Assembly: GCF_022539505.1 (NCBI RefSeq)
Contig: NC_061514.1
Location: forward strand, 36,547,769 to 36,611,768
Length of the DNA stretch: 64,000 nt
Reading direction: 5' to 3'
Source: Lolium rigidum
Lineage: Eukaryota; Streptophyta; Magnoliopsida; Poales; Poaceae
The stretch's first letter is position 1; every line of letters begins with the position of its first letter. The notes under the pieces were generated by a model. That model saw only the letters and a program-made list of their open reading frames with translations, made no database searches and was not told the origin of the DNA. Both the position numbers and the translations under genes were made by a program. Shown here piece by piece: positions 1-11,812 of this stretch.

Positions 1-1464
1 ATACTGTGACGACACCGTCTACCCATAGCCCCACCAGCTGAAAAATTGTAGCACTGGTTACCCTTCCAAATTTGGTCACGACAGGCAACCACACGTGTGT
101 GAGAAGCTTTCTACGGTGGTTTCTTCCTCCTGAAGACAAAACCAAGGGGAAAATCTAGATCTCACCACACGGCGTAGAAAAGAGCAGAGAGAAAAGGAGC
201 ACTTCTAAGAATTCATTGTTAATGTGTGCATGAGCTCACATTTGTAGCAACAACAATTCACAGTAGTTGAAGAAACAGGTGAATGTATGCACACGAGGGA
301 AAAAGCCCTTCTCTCTCTTAGATCTAATAAGAACTTTTCCTCGCCCCCTCTCTTCATCCCTCATCGGCCCATGTTCCATTACCAAGATGATTCATTAGAA
401 ACGTGTGGATCATGATCAACTAGAACATGAACCTATGTTCTGTTGGAGAAAATAAGATGTGGCAAGTGTATCCGCACCAAAATATAGTAAGTTGGTTCTA
501 GTAACCATAGTACCAAAAAATAACTAGCATATTTAGTTCTAGTATGAGAGGTAGCACATAACTATCAGGATTAGCACATAAAAAACTAGAAAGAATTTTG
601 ATAACTTGTAAACCTACAAACATGTTGTCTTACATATAAAGTTTGCTATCTTCTCTACACATCTGAAGATAATATGTGTTGCATGCTCCAAATATATCTT
701 GCATAAATTTGTTGCCCCTTCATTAATTGATGAGGTTTCAAGTCATCACCTAATTCCTGCATGAAAAAAGAAAGTCATAAAATTAGCGGCTAACATATGA
801 ATCCGTTGATTTATAGGTTGCAGAAGATGAATATCAATGAACTTTAAGTCATGGATGTGTCTATAGTTTCCATGAATATTCTGCTCTAGCAATGACCAAA
901 TTATAGATTAAAAAAAGTGTGTCAAATAATTGTCATGTTAACTATAAACAATTGTCAGATTACTTCCTACTAGTTGCCACATTATCTACAAAGTAGTTGC
1001 CTTATTTTGAAAATAAGAATAAGGTTTACAAGAATAAAGATAAGTTGCCCACAAAAAAATCATATTGGTTGATATGTAACTATATATGGAAGTATTAGTA
1101 AAAAAGCTCTTAGAACAATATATGTTACCATGATTTTGTACAAGACTGAAAACGAAGATCAAGTGTGCCCAAAAAATGAAGATGACATGATATCAGAAGT
1201 AAAACAATCCGCATTATTTCCTAATGGTTTCCAAATTCTACTATGCTAAATTGCCATAATATTTTCTACTAGTTGCCATGTTTTCACAAAAAAGGTAGAA
1301 AAGGAAATTGCCAGGTTATTCCCTATATTTCCTTAATATTTACTACTAAATTGTCTTTTTTAAAATTTTCATTATTTTTACTACCAGAACCTAATAATTA
1401 TGTTGACATATGAATGACTAGATGTCACTTCGGGAAAACAAAATTGAGGAGCACATCTTGGATC
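1..1464. other. Intergenic flank, no gene seen
   Basis: No reading frame of convincing length or composition is present. From about 900 to 1410 the AT-rich sequence loosely repeats short phrases such as 'agttgcca' and 'aattgcca' separated by 40-60 bases, which looks like a decayed repeat of unknown class. The segment ends at the first clear LTR start at 1465. Confidence 0.5.
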
Positions 1465-2475
1465 TGATACGTTGCAAATGTATCTATAATTTTTGATGCT
1501 CCATGTTTATTTTACACCAATTTCTATATGTTTTGTTTACACTTCGTGGTTTTTTTATGTATTTTTTGGAACTAACCTATTAACAAGGTGCCACAGTGCC
1601 AGTTCCTGTTTTCTGCTATTTTGTATTTCAGAAAAGTTGTTCTGGAAATATTCTCGGAATTGGACGAAACAAAAGCCGAAGTTCCTATTTTCAGTCACGA
1701 AGACGGAGTCCAAAGGGGAGACGGAGAAGAGCTGGGAGGCGGCCACACCACCCCTAGGCACGACCCCCGTGGCCGCACCTAGGCATGGTGTGGGCCCCCC
1801 GGGCGCCCACCGACATCGCCCTTTCGCCTATATATTGCTCCCGACGTGAAAGCCCTAAATCAATCAGCCTCCATCCACGAAAAGTTCCATAGCTCCTCCA
1901 CCATCGAAGACAAGTTTTGGGGGGCAGAAATCTCTGTTCCGGCACCCTTCCGGGACGGGGAATTGCCCCCGGAGCCATCTCCATCGACTCCACCGCCATC
2001 TTCATCGTTGTTGCTGACTCCCATGATGATGAGGGAGTAGTTGGATTGGGATTCGGTGACTTTGCCGAGGCTGACTTTGTCGTGCCTTTGGATGACTGAC
2101 ATGTGGACCCTTCATTATGTGAACCCCACTCAACCCCACTTGTAAGTGACTCAAAGTCACTGACTTTGGGGGCTGGCAAAGTCACCGAAGCAGTGTCCGG
2201 AGTAGTTCTCCCCCGAGGCTGAGGGCTTTACCGGTAGGTATGTGAGTTATCTCTCTCTCCCATGGTGTGATCTTTATATGATCATGAGCTTTGTAATCTA
2301 GTTGAATAAGTAGATGTTACTCCTCATCTATTATTCTACTCAAGTGGTTTTATTATTGTGATCTCCGGAGACACCTTGTCTCACTGTGTGAAGGTGACAA
2401 TGTGTGCACCGTCCGTGTCTCTTAGGCTAAAGATTACAGAAATACTTATCGTGAGTTATAATTTGTGTTGGATGT
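1465..2475 (+). mobile_element. 5' LTR of old Athila-like element A, first part
   Basis: The LTR opens with TGATACGTTGCAAATGTATC, the head shared by several gypsy LTRs in this window. It carries a TATA-like element (tatata, 1829-1834). It breaks at 2475 where a solo LTR was inserted and resumes at 4147. The two parts together make about 1.6 kb, similar to the other LTRs here. The closest relative in the window is the opposite-strand fragment at 42047-42553, which shares long stretches of the U3 region. Open frames inside are LTR sequence, not genes. Confidence 0.8.
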
Positions 2476-4141
2476 TGATACATCCCAAACGTATCTATAA
2501 TTTCTTATGTTCCATGCTACTTTTATGATGATACTCACATGTTTTATACACATTATATGTCATATTTATGCATTTTCCAGAGACTAACCTATTGACGAGA
2601 TGCCGAAGAGCCGGTTCGTCGTTTTCGCTGTTTTTGGTTTCAGAAATCCTAGTAAGGAAATATTCTCGGAATCGGACGAAATAAATGCCCAGCATCCTAT
2701 TTTTCCACGAAGCTTCCAGAACACCCGAGAGCCGCCAGAGGAGGGCCCTGTGGGCCCCAGATGATAGGCTGGCGTGGCCAGGGTGTGGGCCGCGCCCCCT
2801 AGTGTGTCACTGCCTCGTCGACCTTCCGACTCCGCCTCTTCGCCTATTTAAAGGTCCCTGACGTAAATCTTCGATACGGAAAAGCCACGGTACGAGAAAC
2901 CTTCCGAGCCGCCGCCATCGCGAAGCCAAGATCCGGGGGATAGGAGTCTCGTTCCGGCACGCCGCCGGACGGGGAAGTGCCCGGAAGGCTCCTCCATCGA
3001 CATCACCGCCATCTTCATCAACGCTGCTGTCTCCCATGAGGAGGGAGTAGTTCTCCATCGAGGCTCGGGGCTGTACCGGTAGCTATGTGGTTAATCTCTC
3101 TCCCTATGTACTTCAATACAATAATCTCATGAGCTGCCTTACATGATTGAGATTCATATGATGATGCTTGTAATCTAGATGTCATTATGCTAGTCAAGTG
3201 GATTTTACTTATGTGATCTCCGGAGACTCCTTGTCCCACGTGTGTAAAGGTGACAGTGTGTGCACCGTGTGGGTCTCTTAGGCTATATTTCACAGAATAC
3301 TTATTCACTGTTATGAATAGCATAGTGAAGTGCTTATTTATATCCCTTTATGATTGCAATGTGTTTTGTATCACTATTCATCTATGTGCTACTCTAGTGA
3401 TGTTATGATTGTGATCTCTTGTAGATTATGAAGTTAACTATTTCTATGATAGTATTGATGTGATTTATTCCTCCTTCATAGTGTGATGGTGACAGTGTGC
3501 ATGCTATGTTAGTACTTGGTTTAGTTGTGTTGATCTATCGTGCACTCTAAGGTTATTTAAACATGAATATCGAATATTGTGGAGCTTGTTAACTCCGGCA
3601 TTGAGGGTTCGTGTAATCCTACACAATTAGTGGTTTTCATCATCCAACAAGAGAGTGTAGAGTATAGCATTTATCTATTTATTCTGTTATGTGATCAATG
3701 TTGAGAGTGTCCACTAGTGAAAGTATAATCCCTAGGCCTTGTTCCCAAATACTGCAATCATCGCTTGTTTACTGTTTCTACTGCATCCGTACTGCCTGCA
3801 ATATTACCACCATCAACCACACGCCAGCTTGTAGCATCAAGCTATTTTCTCGGTGCCGTTACTACTCGCTCATATACATTCATACCACTCGTATTTCACT
3901 ATCTCTTCGTCGAACTAGTGCACCTATACATCCGACAAGTGTATTAGGTGTGTTGGGGACACAAGAGACTTCTTGTATCGTGATTGCGGTGGTTGCTTGA
4001 GAGGGATATCTTTGACCTCTTCCTCCCTGAGTTCGATAAACCTTGGGTGATCCACTTAAGGGAAACTTGCTGCTGTTCTACAAACCTCTACTCTTGGAGG
4101 CCCAACACTGTCTACAAGAATAGAAGCACCCGTAGACATCA
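2476..4141 (+). mobile_element. Solo LTR of a related gypsy family, TSD GATGT
   Basis: A complete 1666-bp LTR begins TGATACATCCCAAACGTATC and ends in ...AGACATCA. It is flanked by perfect 5-bp duplications GATGT at 2471-2475 and 4142-4146. There is no primer-binding site or coding region attached, so it is a solo LTR left by LTR-LTR recombination. It lies inside the LTR of element A: its own 3' third resembles the resumed A sequence after 4147, which at first sight looks like a tandem duplication. A TATA-like tatttaaa lies at 2845-2852. Confidence 0.88.
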
Positions 4142-4146
4142 GATGT

Positions 4147-4743
4147 CTCTATAAAATTGTGGTGTTTGTTAGTACTATCTTTGGATGCTCAAAGTGACAA
4201 AGTGGGGTGTCCCTAGGTTTGGAACACAAACTTTAAGGTGTGCTTTCGCAGCCCTACACGGTGAATTGGTGTTTGTTATCCAACCGGAATGGTTCAGAGT
4301 AGCATAGTGAAGAGATGATATTTGTCTATTCAATTATGATATCATTGTTGAGAGTGTCCACTAGTGAAAGTAAGATCCCTAGGCCTTGTTTCTAAGCATT
4401 GAAACACCATTTTACAACCAGTTCTGCTACATATTTGCTTGCTGCCATTTTATTTCAGATTGCAATTACCACTTATAATCATCCATATTACTTGTATTTC
4501 ACTATCTCTTTGCCGAACTAGTGCACCTATACACATGACAAGTGTATTGGGTGTGTTGGGGACACAAGAGACTTCTTGTATCTTAATTGCAGGGTTGTTT
4601 GAGAGGGATATCTTTGACCTCTACCTCCCTGAGTTCGATAAACCTTAGGTGATTCAGTTAAGGGAAACTTTCTGCTGTTCTACAAACCTCTGCATTTGGA
4701 GGCCCAACACTATCTACAAGAATATAAGTGTGCGTAGACATCA
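4147..4743 (+). mobile_element. 5' LTR of element A, second part
   Basis: This is the continuation of the LTR interrupted at 2475. It ends ...GTAGACATCA at 4743, directly before a primer-binding site. It shares with the solo LTR the phrases about 'gacacaagagacttcttgta' and 'ggcccaacact', which mark the 3' part of this LTR superfamily. Confidence 0.78.
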
Positions 4744-4753
4744 AGCTCTTTTC

Positions 4754-4771
4754 TGGCGCTGGTGTCAGGGA
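4754..4771 (+). other. Degenerate tRNA-Asp primer-binding site of A
   Basis: The 18 bases after the LTR match the complement of the plant tRNA-Asp 3' end (TGGCGCCGTTGCCGGGGA) at about 13 of 18 positions. Athila-lineage elements typically use tRNA-Asp. The mismatches fit an old copy. Confidence 0.65.
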
Positions 4772-4910
4772 GGTAAGGTAAAAGGTACTGACATCCTCTA
4801 GCTACTAAGCAATCTACTGTTGCTGTTGTGTGAGTGCTCGAAGTTATTTCCTTTAGATTCTGCAATTATATCTTTTTGTTGCTTGTTTTTATTTTCACTA
4901 GTTAGGCTTA

Positions 4911-5663
4911 ATGGAAAACAAAAAAATTAGAGAGCTTTATAGTATTTATGTTGAGTTTAGGACATGAGGTGTTTGAAGAGAAAATTAAAAAACCCATGGA
5001 ACTTTATTTGCATGCTAATTGCAATGTTATTAGTATGAATTTTTTGAACACCATTATTGCTAACGCTATGGAAAAGTCTAAGCTTGGGGAAGATAGTTTT
5101 TTTATGAAAATGATCTTTTTAGTTCTCCAGCTTTAGAGGAGAAAATTTTCTCTGATGATATTTTATCTCCCATATGTGATAATTCTAATGATGCTTGTGA
5201 TATTTCAAATCAACCTATTGAAAGTATTTCTTTTAAAATACCTATGAAAATTGTTGAAAAGATCATGGATGAACGTTATGCAGGGGATGGAACAGTCCAT
5301 CCAAGTGATCACTTGTTGAAACTGAAAGAACTTTGTGAGTTGTTTACGGTTGCGAGTGTTTATCAAGAGAAAATGTCATGAAGAAATTATTTCCATTGTC
5401 ACTTAAGGACAAACCAAGGGAGTGGTATTAGCTACTAGATGACCCTCATCGTTCGGAGTGGAAGGAGCTTGAATCTCTCTTTTACTCTAAATTTTATCCT
5501 CCTCATGAAATGCATTTAGATAGGAATTATATTTATAATTTTCATCCTCATGATGGAGAAAGTATTGCCCAAGCGTGGGGGAGATTGAAGTCACTAATTC
5601 TCAAATGTCCCATTCATGAGCTCCATAGTAATATTGTTATTAATAATTTTTATGCAAGGCTTT
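4911..5663 (+). pseudogene. Broken gag of element A, 5' part
   Basis: A gag-like reading frame starts at ATG 4911 and is disrupted by stops and frameshifts within the first 50 codons. From about 5400 the retrotransposon gag signature is readable: PREWY, then WKELESLFYSKFYPPHEM, then IAQAWGRLKSLILKCPIHEL. The frame is cut at 5663 by element B and continues at 27262. Gag would form the virus-like particle that packages the element RNA. This copy cannot make it. Confidence 0.75.
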
Positions 5664-7265
5664 TGATGGCGTGTATTTCACATGTTCGTTGGGCAACCCC
5701 AAGAGGAAGGTATGATGCGCACAGCAGCAAGTTTTCCCTCAGAAAGAAACCAAGGTTTATCGAACCAGGAGGAGCCAAGAAGCACGTTGAAGGTTGATGG
5801 CGGCGGGATGTAGTGCGGCGCAACACCGTGGATTCCGGCGCCAACGTGGAACCCGCAAAACACAACCAAAGTACTTTGCCCCAACGAAACAGATGAGGTT
5901 GTCAATCTCACCGGCTTGCCGTAACAAAGGATTAACCGTATTGTGTGGAAGATGATTGTTTGCGAGAAAACAAGAAAAACAAGTATTGCAAGCAGATTTG
6001 TATTTCAAGTATTAAAGAATGGACCGGGGTCCACAGCTCACTAGAGGTGTCTCTCCCATAAGATAAAAGCATGTTGGGTGAACAAATTACAATCGGGCAA
6101 TTGACAAATAGAGAGGGCATAACAATGCACATACATGGCATGATAAGTATAGTGAGATTTAATTGGGCATTACGACAAAGTACATAGACCGCCATCCAAC
6201 CGCATCTATGCCTAAAAAGTCCACCTTCAGAGTTATTGTCCGAACCCCTTCCAAGTATTAAGTTGCAAAGCAACAGTACAATTTGCATTAAGTATGGTGC
6301 GTAATGTAATCAACAACTACATCCTCGGACATAGCGCCAATGTTTTATCCCTAGTGGCAACAAAGCACAACACAACCTTAGAACTTTCGTCACATCGTCC
6401 CGGTGTCAATGCGGCATGAACCCACTATCGAGCATAAATACTCCCTCTTGGAGTTAAAAGCAAAAACTTGGCCGAGCCTCTACTAGTAACGGAGAGCATG
6501 CAAGATCATAAACAACACATATGTAATAACTTGATAATTAACATAACATGGTATTCTCTATCCATCGGATCCCGACAAACACAACATAGAGTATTACGTA
6601 TAGATGATCTTGATCATGTTAGGCAGCTCACAAGATCCAACAATGAAGCACAATGAGGAGAAGACAACCATCTAGCTACTCGCTATGGACCCATAGTCCA
6701 GGGGTGAACTACTCACTCATCACTCCGGAGGCGACCATGGCGGTGTAGAGTCCTCCGGGAGATGAATCCCCTCTCCGGCAGGGTGCCGGAGGAGATCTCC
6801 GTAATCCCCCGAGATGGGATCGGCGGCGGCGGCGTCTCGCAAGGTTTTCCGTATCGTGGTTTTTCGCATCGTGGGTTTCGCGACGGAGGCTTTAAGTAGG
6901 CGGAAGGGCAGAGTCGGGGGCTAACGAGGGGCCCACACCACAGGGCGGCGCGGGCCCCCTTGGCCGCGCCACCATGTGGTCCGGCCACCTCGTGGCCCCA
7001 CTTCGTATGCTCTTCGGTCTTCCGGAAGGTTCGTGGCGAAATAGGCCCCCGGGTCTTTGTTTCGTCCAATTCCGAGAATATTTCGTTACTAGGATTTCTG
7101 AAACCAAAAACAGCGTAAAACGAGCAACTAGCACTTCGGCATCTTGTTAATAGGTTAGTTCCGTAAAATGCACGAATATGACATAAAGTGTGCATAAAAC
7201 ATGTAGGTATCATCAATAATATGGCATAGAACATAAGAAATTATCGATACGTCGGAGACGTATCA
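5664..7265 (-). repeat. 3' LTR of element B
   Basis: The 1602-bp LTR reads TGATACGTCTCCGACGTATC from 7265 on the minus strand and ends ...CGCCATCA at 5664. A TATA-like cttaaa lies near 6890-6897 on the minus strand. It differs from its partner at 25664-27256 by scattered substitutions and short indels, a few percent by eye. Confidence 0.9.
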
Positions 7266-7281
7266 AGCATCCCCAAGCTTA
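7266..7281 (-). other. Polypurine tract of element B
   Basis: On the minus strand taagcttggggatgct directly precedes the 3' LTR and would prime plus-strand DNA synthesis. The same motif recurs inside the element at 9143-9158 and 9201-9216. Confidence 0.75.
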
Positions 7282-9850
7282 GTTCTGCTCGTCCCGAGCA
7301 GGTAAAACGATAACAAAGATAATTTCTGAAGTGACATACCATCATAACCTTGATCATACTATTTGTAAACATATGTAGTGGATGCAGCGATCAAAACAAT
7401 GGTAATGACATGAGTAAACAAGTGAATCATAAAGCAAAGACTTTTCATGAATAGTACTTCAAGACAAGCATTAATAAGTCTTGCATAAGAGTTAACTCAT
7501 AAAGCAATAAATCAAAGTAAAGGTATTGAAGCAACACAAAGGAAGATTAAGTTTCAGCGGTTGCTTTCAACTTGTAACATGTATATCTCATGGATAATTG
7601 TCAACATAGAGTAATATAACAAGTACAATATGCAAGTATGTAGGAATCAATGCACAGTTCACACAAGTGTTTGCTTCTTGAGGTGGAGAGAGATAGGTGA
7701 ACTGACTCAACATAAAAGTAAAGGAATGGTCCTACAAAGAGGAAAGCATCGATTGCTATATTTGTGCTAGAGCTTTTATTTTGAAAACATGAAACAATTT
7801 TGTCAACGGTAGTAATAAAGCATATGAGTTATGAAAGTTATATCCTACAAGTTGCAAGTCTCATGCATAGTATACTAATAGTGCCCGCACCTTGTCCTAA
7901 TTAGCTTGGACTACCGGATCTTTGCAATGCACATGTTTTAACCAAGTGTCACAATGGGGTACCTCCATGCCGCCTGTACAAAGGTCTAAGGAGAAAGCTC
8001 GCATTTTGGATTCTCGCTTTTGATTATTCTCAACTTAGACATCCATACCGGGACAACATGGACAACAGATAATGGACTCCTCTTTAATGCATAAGCATGT
8101 GGCAACAATTATTATTCTCATATGAGATTGAGGATATGTGTCCAAAACTGAAACTTCCACCATGATTCATGGCTTTAGTTAGCGGCCCAATGTTCTTCTC
8201 TAACAATATGCATGCTCCAACCATAAAGGTGGTAGATCTCTCTTACTTCGGACAAGACGGACATGCATAGCAACTCACATGATATTCAACAAAGAATAGT
8301 TGATGGCGTCCCCAGAAACATGGTTATCGCACAACAAGCAACTTAATAAGAGATAAAGTGCATAAGTACATATTCAATACCACAATAGTTTTTAAGCTAT
8401 TTGTCCCATGAGCTATATATTGCAAAGGTGAATGATGGAATTTTAAAGGTAGCACTCAAGCAATTTACTTTGGAATGGCGGATAAATACCATGTAGTAGG
8501 TAGGTATGGTGGACACAATTGGCATAGTGGTTGGCTCAAGTATTTTGGATGCATGAGAAGTGTTCCCTCTCGATACAAGGTTTAGGCTAGCAAGGTTATT
8601 TGAAACAAACACAAGGATGAACGGTGCAGCAAAACTCACATAAAAGACATATTGTAAACATTATAAGACTCTACACCGTCTTCCTTGTTGTTCAAAACTC
8701 AATACTAGATATTATCTAGACTCTAGAGAAACCAAATATGCAAACCAAATTAGCAAGCTCTAAGTGTTTCTTCATTAATGGGTGCAAAGTATATGATGCA
8801 AGAGCTTAGACATGAGCACAACAATTGCCAAGTATCAAATTATCCAAGACATTTTAGAATTACTACATGTATCATTTTCCAATTCCAATCATATAACAAT
8901 TTAACGAAGATGAAACTTCGCCATGAATACTATGAGTAGAGCCTAAGGACATATTTGTCCATATGCTACAGCGGAGCGTGTCTCTCTCCCATAAAGTGAA
9001 TGCTAGGATCCATTTTATTCAAGCAAAACAAAAACAAAAACAAACCGACGCTCCAAGCAAAGTGCATAAGATGTGACGGAATAAAAATATAGTTTCAGGG
9101 GAGGAACCCGATAATGTTGTCGATGAAGAAGGGGATGCCTTGGGCATCCCCAAGCTTAGACGCTTGAGTCTTCTTAGAATATGCAGGGGTGAACCACCGG
9201 GGCATCCCCAAGCTTAGAGCTTTCACTCTCCTTGATCATATTGCATCATACTCCTCTCTTGATCCTTCAAAACTTCCTCCACACCAAACTCGAAACAACT
9301 CATTAGAGGGTTAGTGCATAATAAAAATTAACATGTTCAGAGGTGACACAATCATTCTTAACACTTCTGGACATTGCATAAAGCTACTGGACATTAATGG
9401 ATCAAAGAAATTCATCCAACATAGCAAAAGAGGCAATGCGAAATAAAAGACAGAATCTGTCAAAACAGAACAGTCCGTAAAGATGGATTTTATTAGGCCA
9501 CCAGACTTGCTCAAATGAAAATGCCCAAATTGAATGAAAGTTGCGTACATATCTGAGGATCATGCACGTAAATTGACTTAATTTTCTGAGCTACCTACAG
9601 GGAGGTAGACCCAGATTCGTGGCAGCAAAGAAATCTGGAACTGCGCAGTAATCCAAATCTAGTACTTACTTTTCTATCAAAGACTTTACTTGGCACAACA
9701 AAACATAAAACTACGATAAGGAGAGGTTGCTACAGTAGTAAACAACTTCCAATACACAAATATAAAACAAAAATACTGGAGTAAAAACATGGGTTGTCTC
9801 CCATAAGCGCTTTTCTTTAACGCCTTTCAGCTAGGCGCAGAAAGTGTAAC
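7282..9850 (-). other. Non-coding 3' spacer of element B
   Basis: About 2.6 kb lies between the protease stop and the polypurine tract with no supported gene. In autonomous gypsy elements pol would occupy the space after protease. Two extra copies of the polypurine motif lie at 9143-9158 and 9201-9216. Confidence 0.7.
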
Positions 9851-10600
9851 TCAAGTAACATCAAGAGACGAAGCATCAACATCATAATTTGTTCTAATAA
9901 TAGAATCATAAGGTAACTTCATTCTCTTTCTAGGGAAGTGTTCCATACCTTTCTTAAGAGGAAATTGATATTTAATATTACCTTCCTTCATATCAATAGT
10001 AGCACCAACGGTTCGAAGAAAAGGTCTTCCCAATATAATGGGGCAAGATGCATTGCATTCAATATCCAAGACAAAAAAATCAACGGGGACAAGGTTATTG
10101 TTAACCATAATATGAACATTATCAACTCTCCCCAAAGGTTTCTTTTTAGCATTATCAGCGAGATTAACATCCAAATAACAATTCTTCAATGGTGGCAAGT
10201 CAAGCATATCATAGACTTTTTAGGCATAACGAAATACTTGCACCAAGATCACATAAAGCATTACAATCAAAATCTTTGACTCTCATTTTAATGATGGGCT
10301 CCCAACCATCTTCTAGCTTTCTAGGAATAGAAGTTTCAAGTTTTAGTTTTTCTTCTCTAGCTTTTATGAGAGCATTTGTAATATGTTTTGTGAAAGCCAA
10401 GTTTATAGCGCTAGCATTGGGACTCTTAGCAAGTTTTTGAAAGAACTTTATAACTTCAGAGATGTGGAAATCATCAAAATCTAAATCGTTACAATCTAAA
10501 GCAATAGGATTATCATCCCCAAGGTTGGAAAAAATTTCAGCAGTTTTATCACAGGCAGTTTCAGCAGTTTTAGCAGTTTCAGGTAATTTTGCGCGCTTTG
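9851..10600 (-). pseudogene. Element B gag-protease, 3' part with aspartic protease
   Basis: This minus-strand frame encodes the end of gag and a retropepsin-type domain. It shows CDLGASISL (active-site D-L-G-A-S, the plant form of D-T/S-G) followed by the conserved flap region and CPIILGRPFLRT. A frameshift near 10207 separates the active site from the rest, and the frame ends at a stop at 9851. It continues upstream at 24045-25409 beyond inserted element C. The protease would cleave the Gag precursor; this copy is broken. Confidence 0.82.
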
Positions 10601-11494
10601 TGTCGGGGGGAAGACCCCGGGTAGGGCAATGGACGCGGAGCAGCCGGCTGGCCACTGGCCGGCTCGCGGCAAAGGCCGGCTGAGGAGCAGCCGGCTGGCG
10701 CCGTGGCCGGCTGGTCCGGAAGCCGGCTGGCTCTAGGTCCTAGTCGGCCCGGCTACGGCCACCAATGCTGTAGGCCGGGCCGGCTTCTACAAGCCATATC
10801 CGGCGGGGTTCGTACCTCGGACCGACTCGAGGGCTGGCGAGTCTTGCACTCGGAAGGAACCGGGTTGGTGATCCGGGTTCCCAAAGTCCACGCCGACTTC
10901 ATCTTCCGTAAAGCGCGGGGCACCGTGGAGCAATAGTGCCACGCGCCGGACAGGCCATCATGGCTCACGACGCGCCGTACGGGCTACGGTGGCTGACGGC
11001 GACGGGGACACCTCCTCTCCATACCGGCTGACCCGGGCAGCCGGATGGGACAGGCCACGACGCCTCAACGGCTCCCGACGTCACCGCCTCGGGAAGGAGC
11101 GGAAGCCGAAGCCGGCCAAGCCGGCCGGTAGACTATAGGGTCTTATATGTAAAGTGCCGGTGCCTATATAAGCCGCACTACCCCTCTCGTGCGAGGGACG
11201 ATCGATCACTTATTGCTTTCACCTACCTACGGCGCTGCCCCGTGAGAGAGACCTTCGTCTCCCTTAGCCTCCCGGGGCAAGCCGGACACAGCTCTAGGAG
11301 CACCATTGTACTTGTGTGATCACCATATACACTCATAGCAGGAGTAGAGGTTTTACCTCCATCGGAGGGCCTCGAACACGGGTACGTCGCCGTGTCGCTC
11401 GTGCCCATACCCGCTTCCGGATACCGCCGTGAGATCTCTCAGGAGCCCCTTCGATTAGCCACCCTATGGCATATGCCGTGACGATACCACGACA
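10601..11494 (+). repeat. 5' LTR of element C
   Basis: The 894-bp LTR begins TGTCGGGGGGAAGACC and ends ATACCACGACA. The TATA box tatataa is at 11165-11171, with the transcription start expected about 30 bases later. It differs from the 3' LTR at a few percent of positions. Confidence 0.92.
11165..11171 (+). promoter_or_regulatory. TATA box in 5' LTR of C
   Basis: Sequence tatataa within tgcctatataagccgc. The same box occurs at 23711-23717 in the 3' LTR. Confidence 0.7.
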
Positions 11495-11496
11495 TT

Positions 11497-11514
11497 TGGC
11501 GCCCACCGCGGGGC
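11497..11514 (+). other. tRNA-Lys primer-binding site of C
   Basis: TGGCGCCCACCGCGGGGC starts two bases after the LTR and matches the complement of the plant tRNA-Lys 3' end except for one base. Confidence 0.8.
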
Positions 11515-11812
11515 TCTCAGCATCCTCGGCCGGTGTCTTCATCCGGACGGGCCTCACCATCACCACCGGCGAGCGAGTCGCTTCGAGCTTGATGCGGAGA
11601 TTCGGCTCCCTCGGCTGCGTCGGCGACAACGCTCGGCTGCTTCGCCGACCGGCCCTTCCCGGCCCGGCGGCAGCGTCATCTCCTTCGGCGGCCACGACGT
11701 CTACGTCGCCACCGTCGCACCGCCGCGCTACCCGCGGCAGGTGCTGCGCTGCGCCAGCCCTCCTCCGCGAGCCGGCTGCAGCGTTCCCGCCAGCCCCGCC
11801 GTCGTGCAAGTC

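Noticed and set aside
1493..2185. Several 60-140 residue open frames on both strands
   Set aside because: They lie wholly inside an LTR, recur in altered form in related LTRs and show no family resemblance.
3600..4743. Apparent tandem duplication of an LTR 3' end
   Set aside because: Explained by a solo LTR with its own GATGT target duplication inserted in a related LTR.
6713..7234. 173-residue minus-strand frame in the LTR of B
   Set aside because: LTR U3 sequence; the same region in the partner LTR has a different frame, so it is not a conserved protein.
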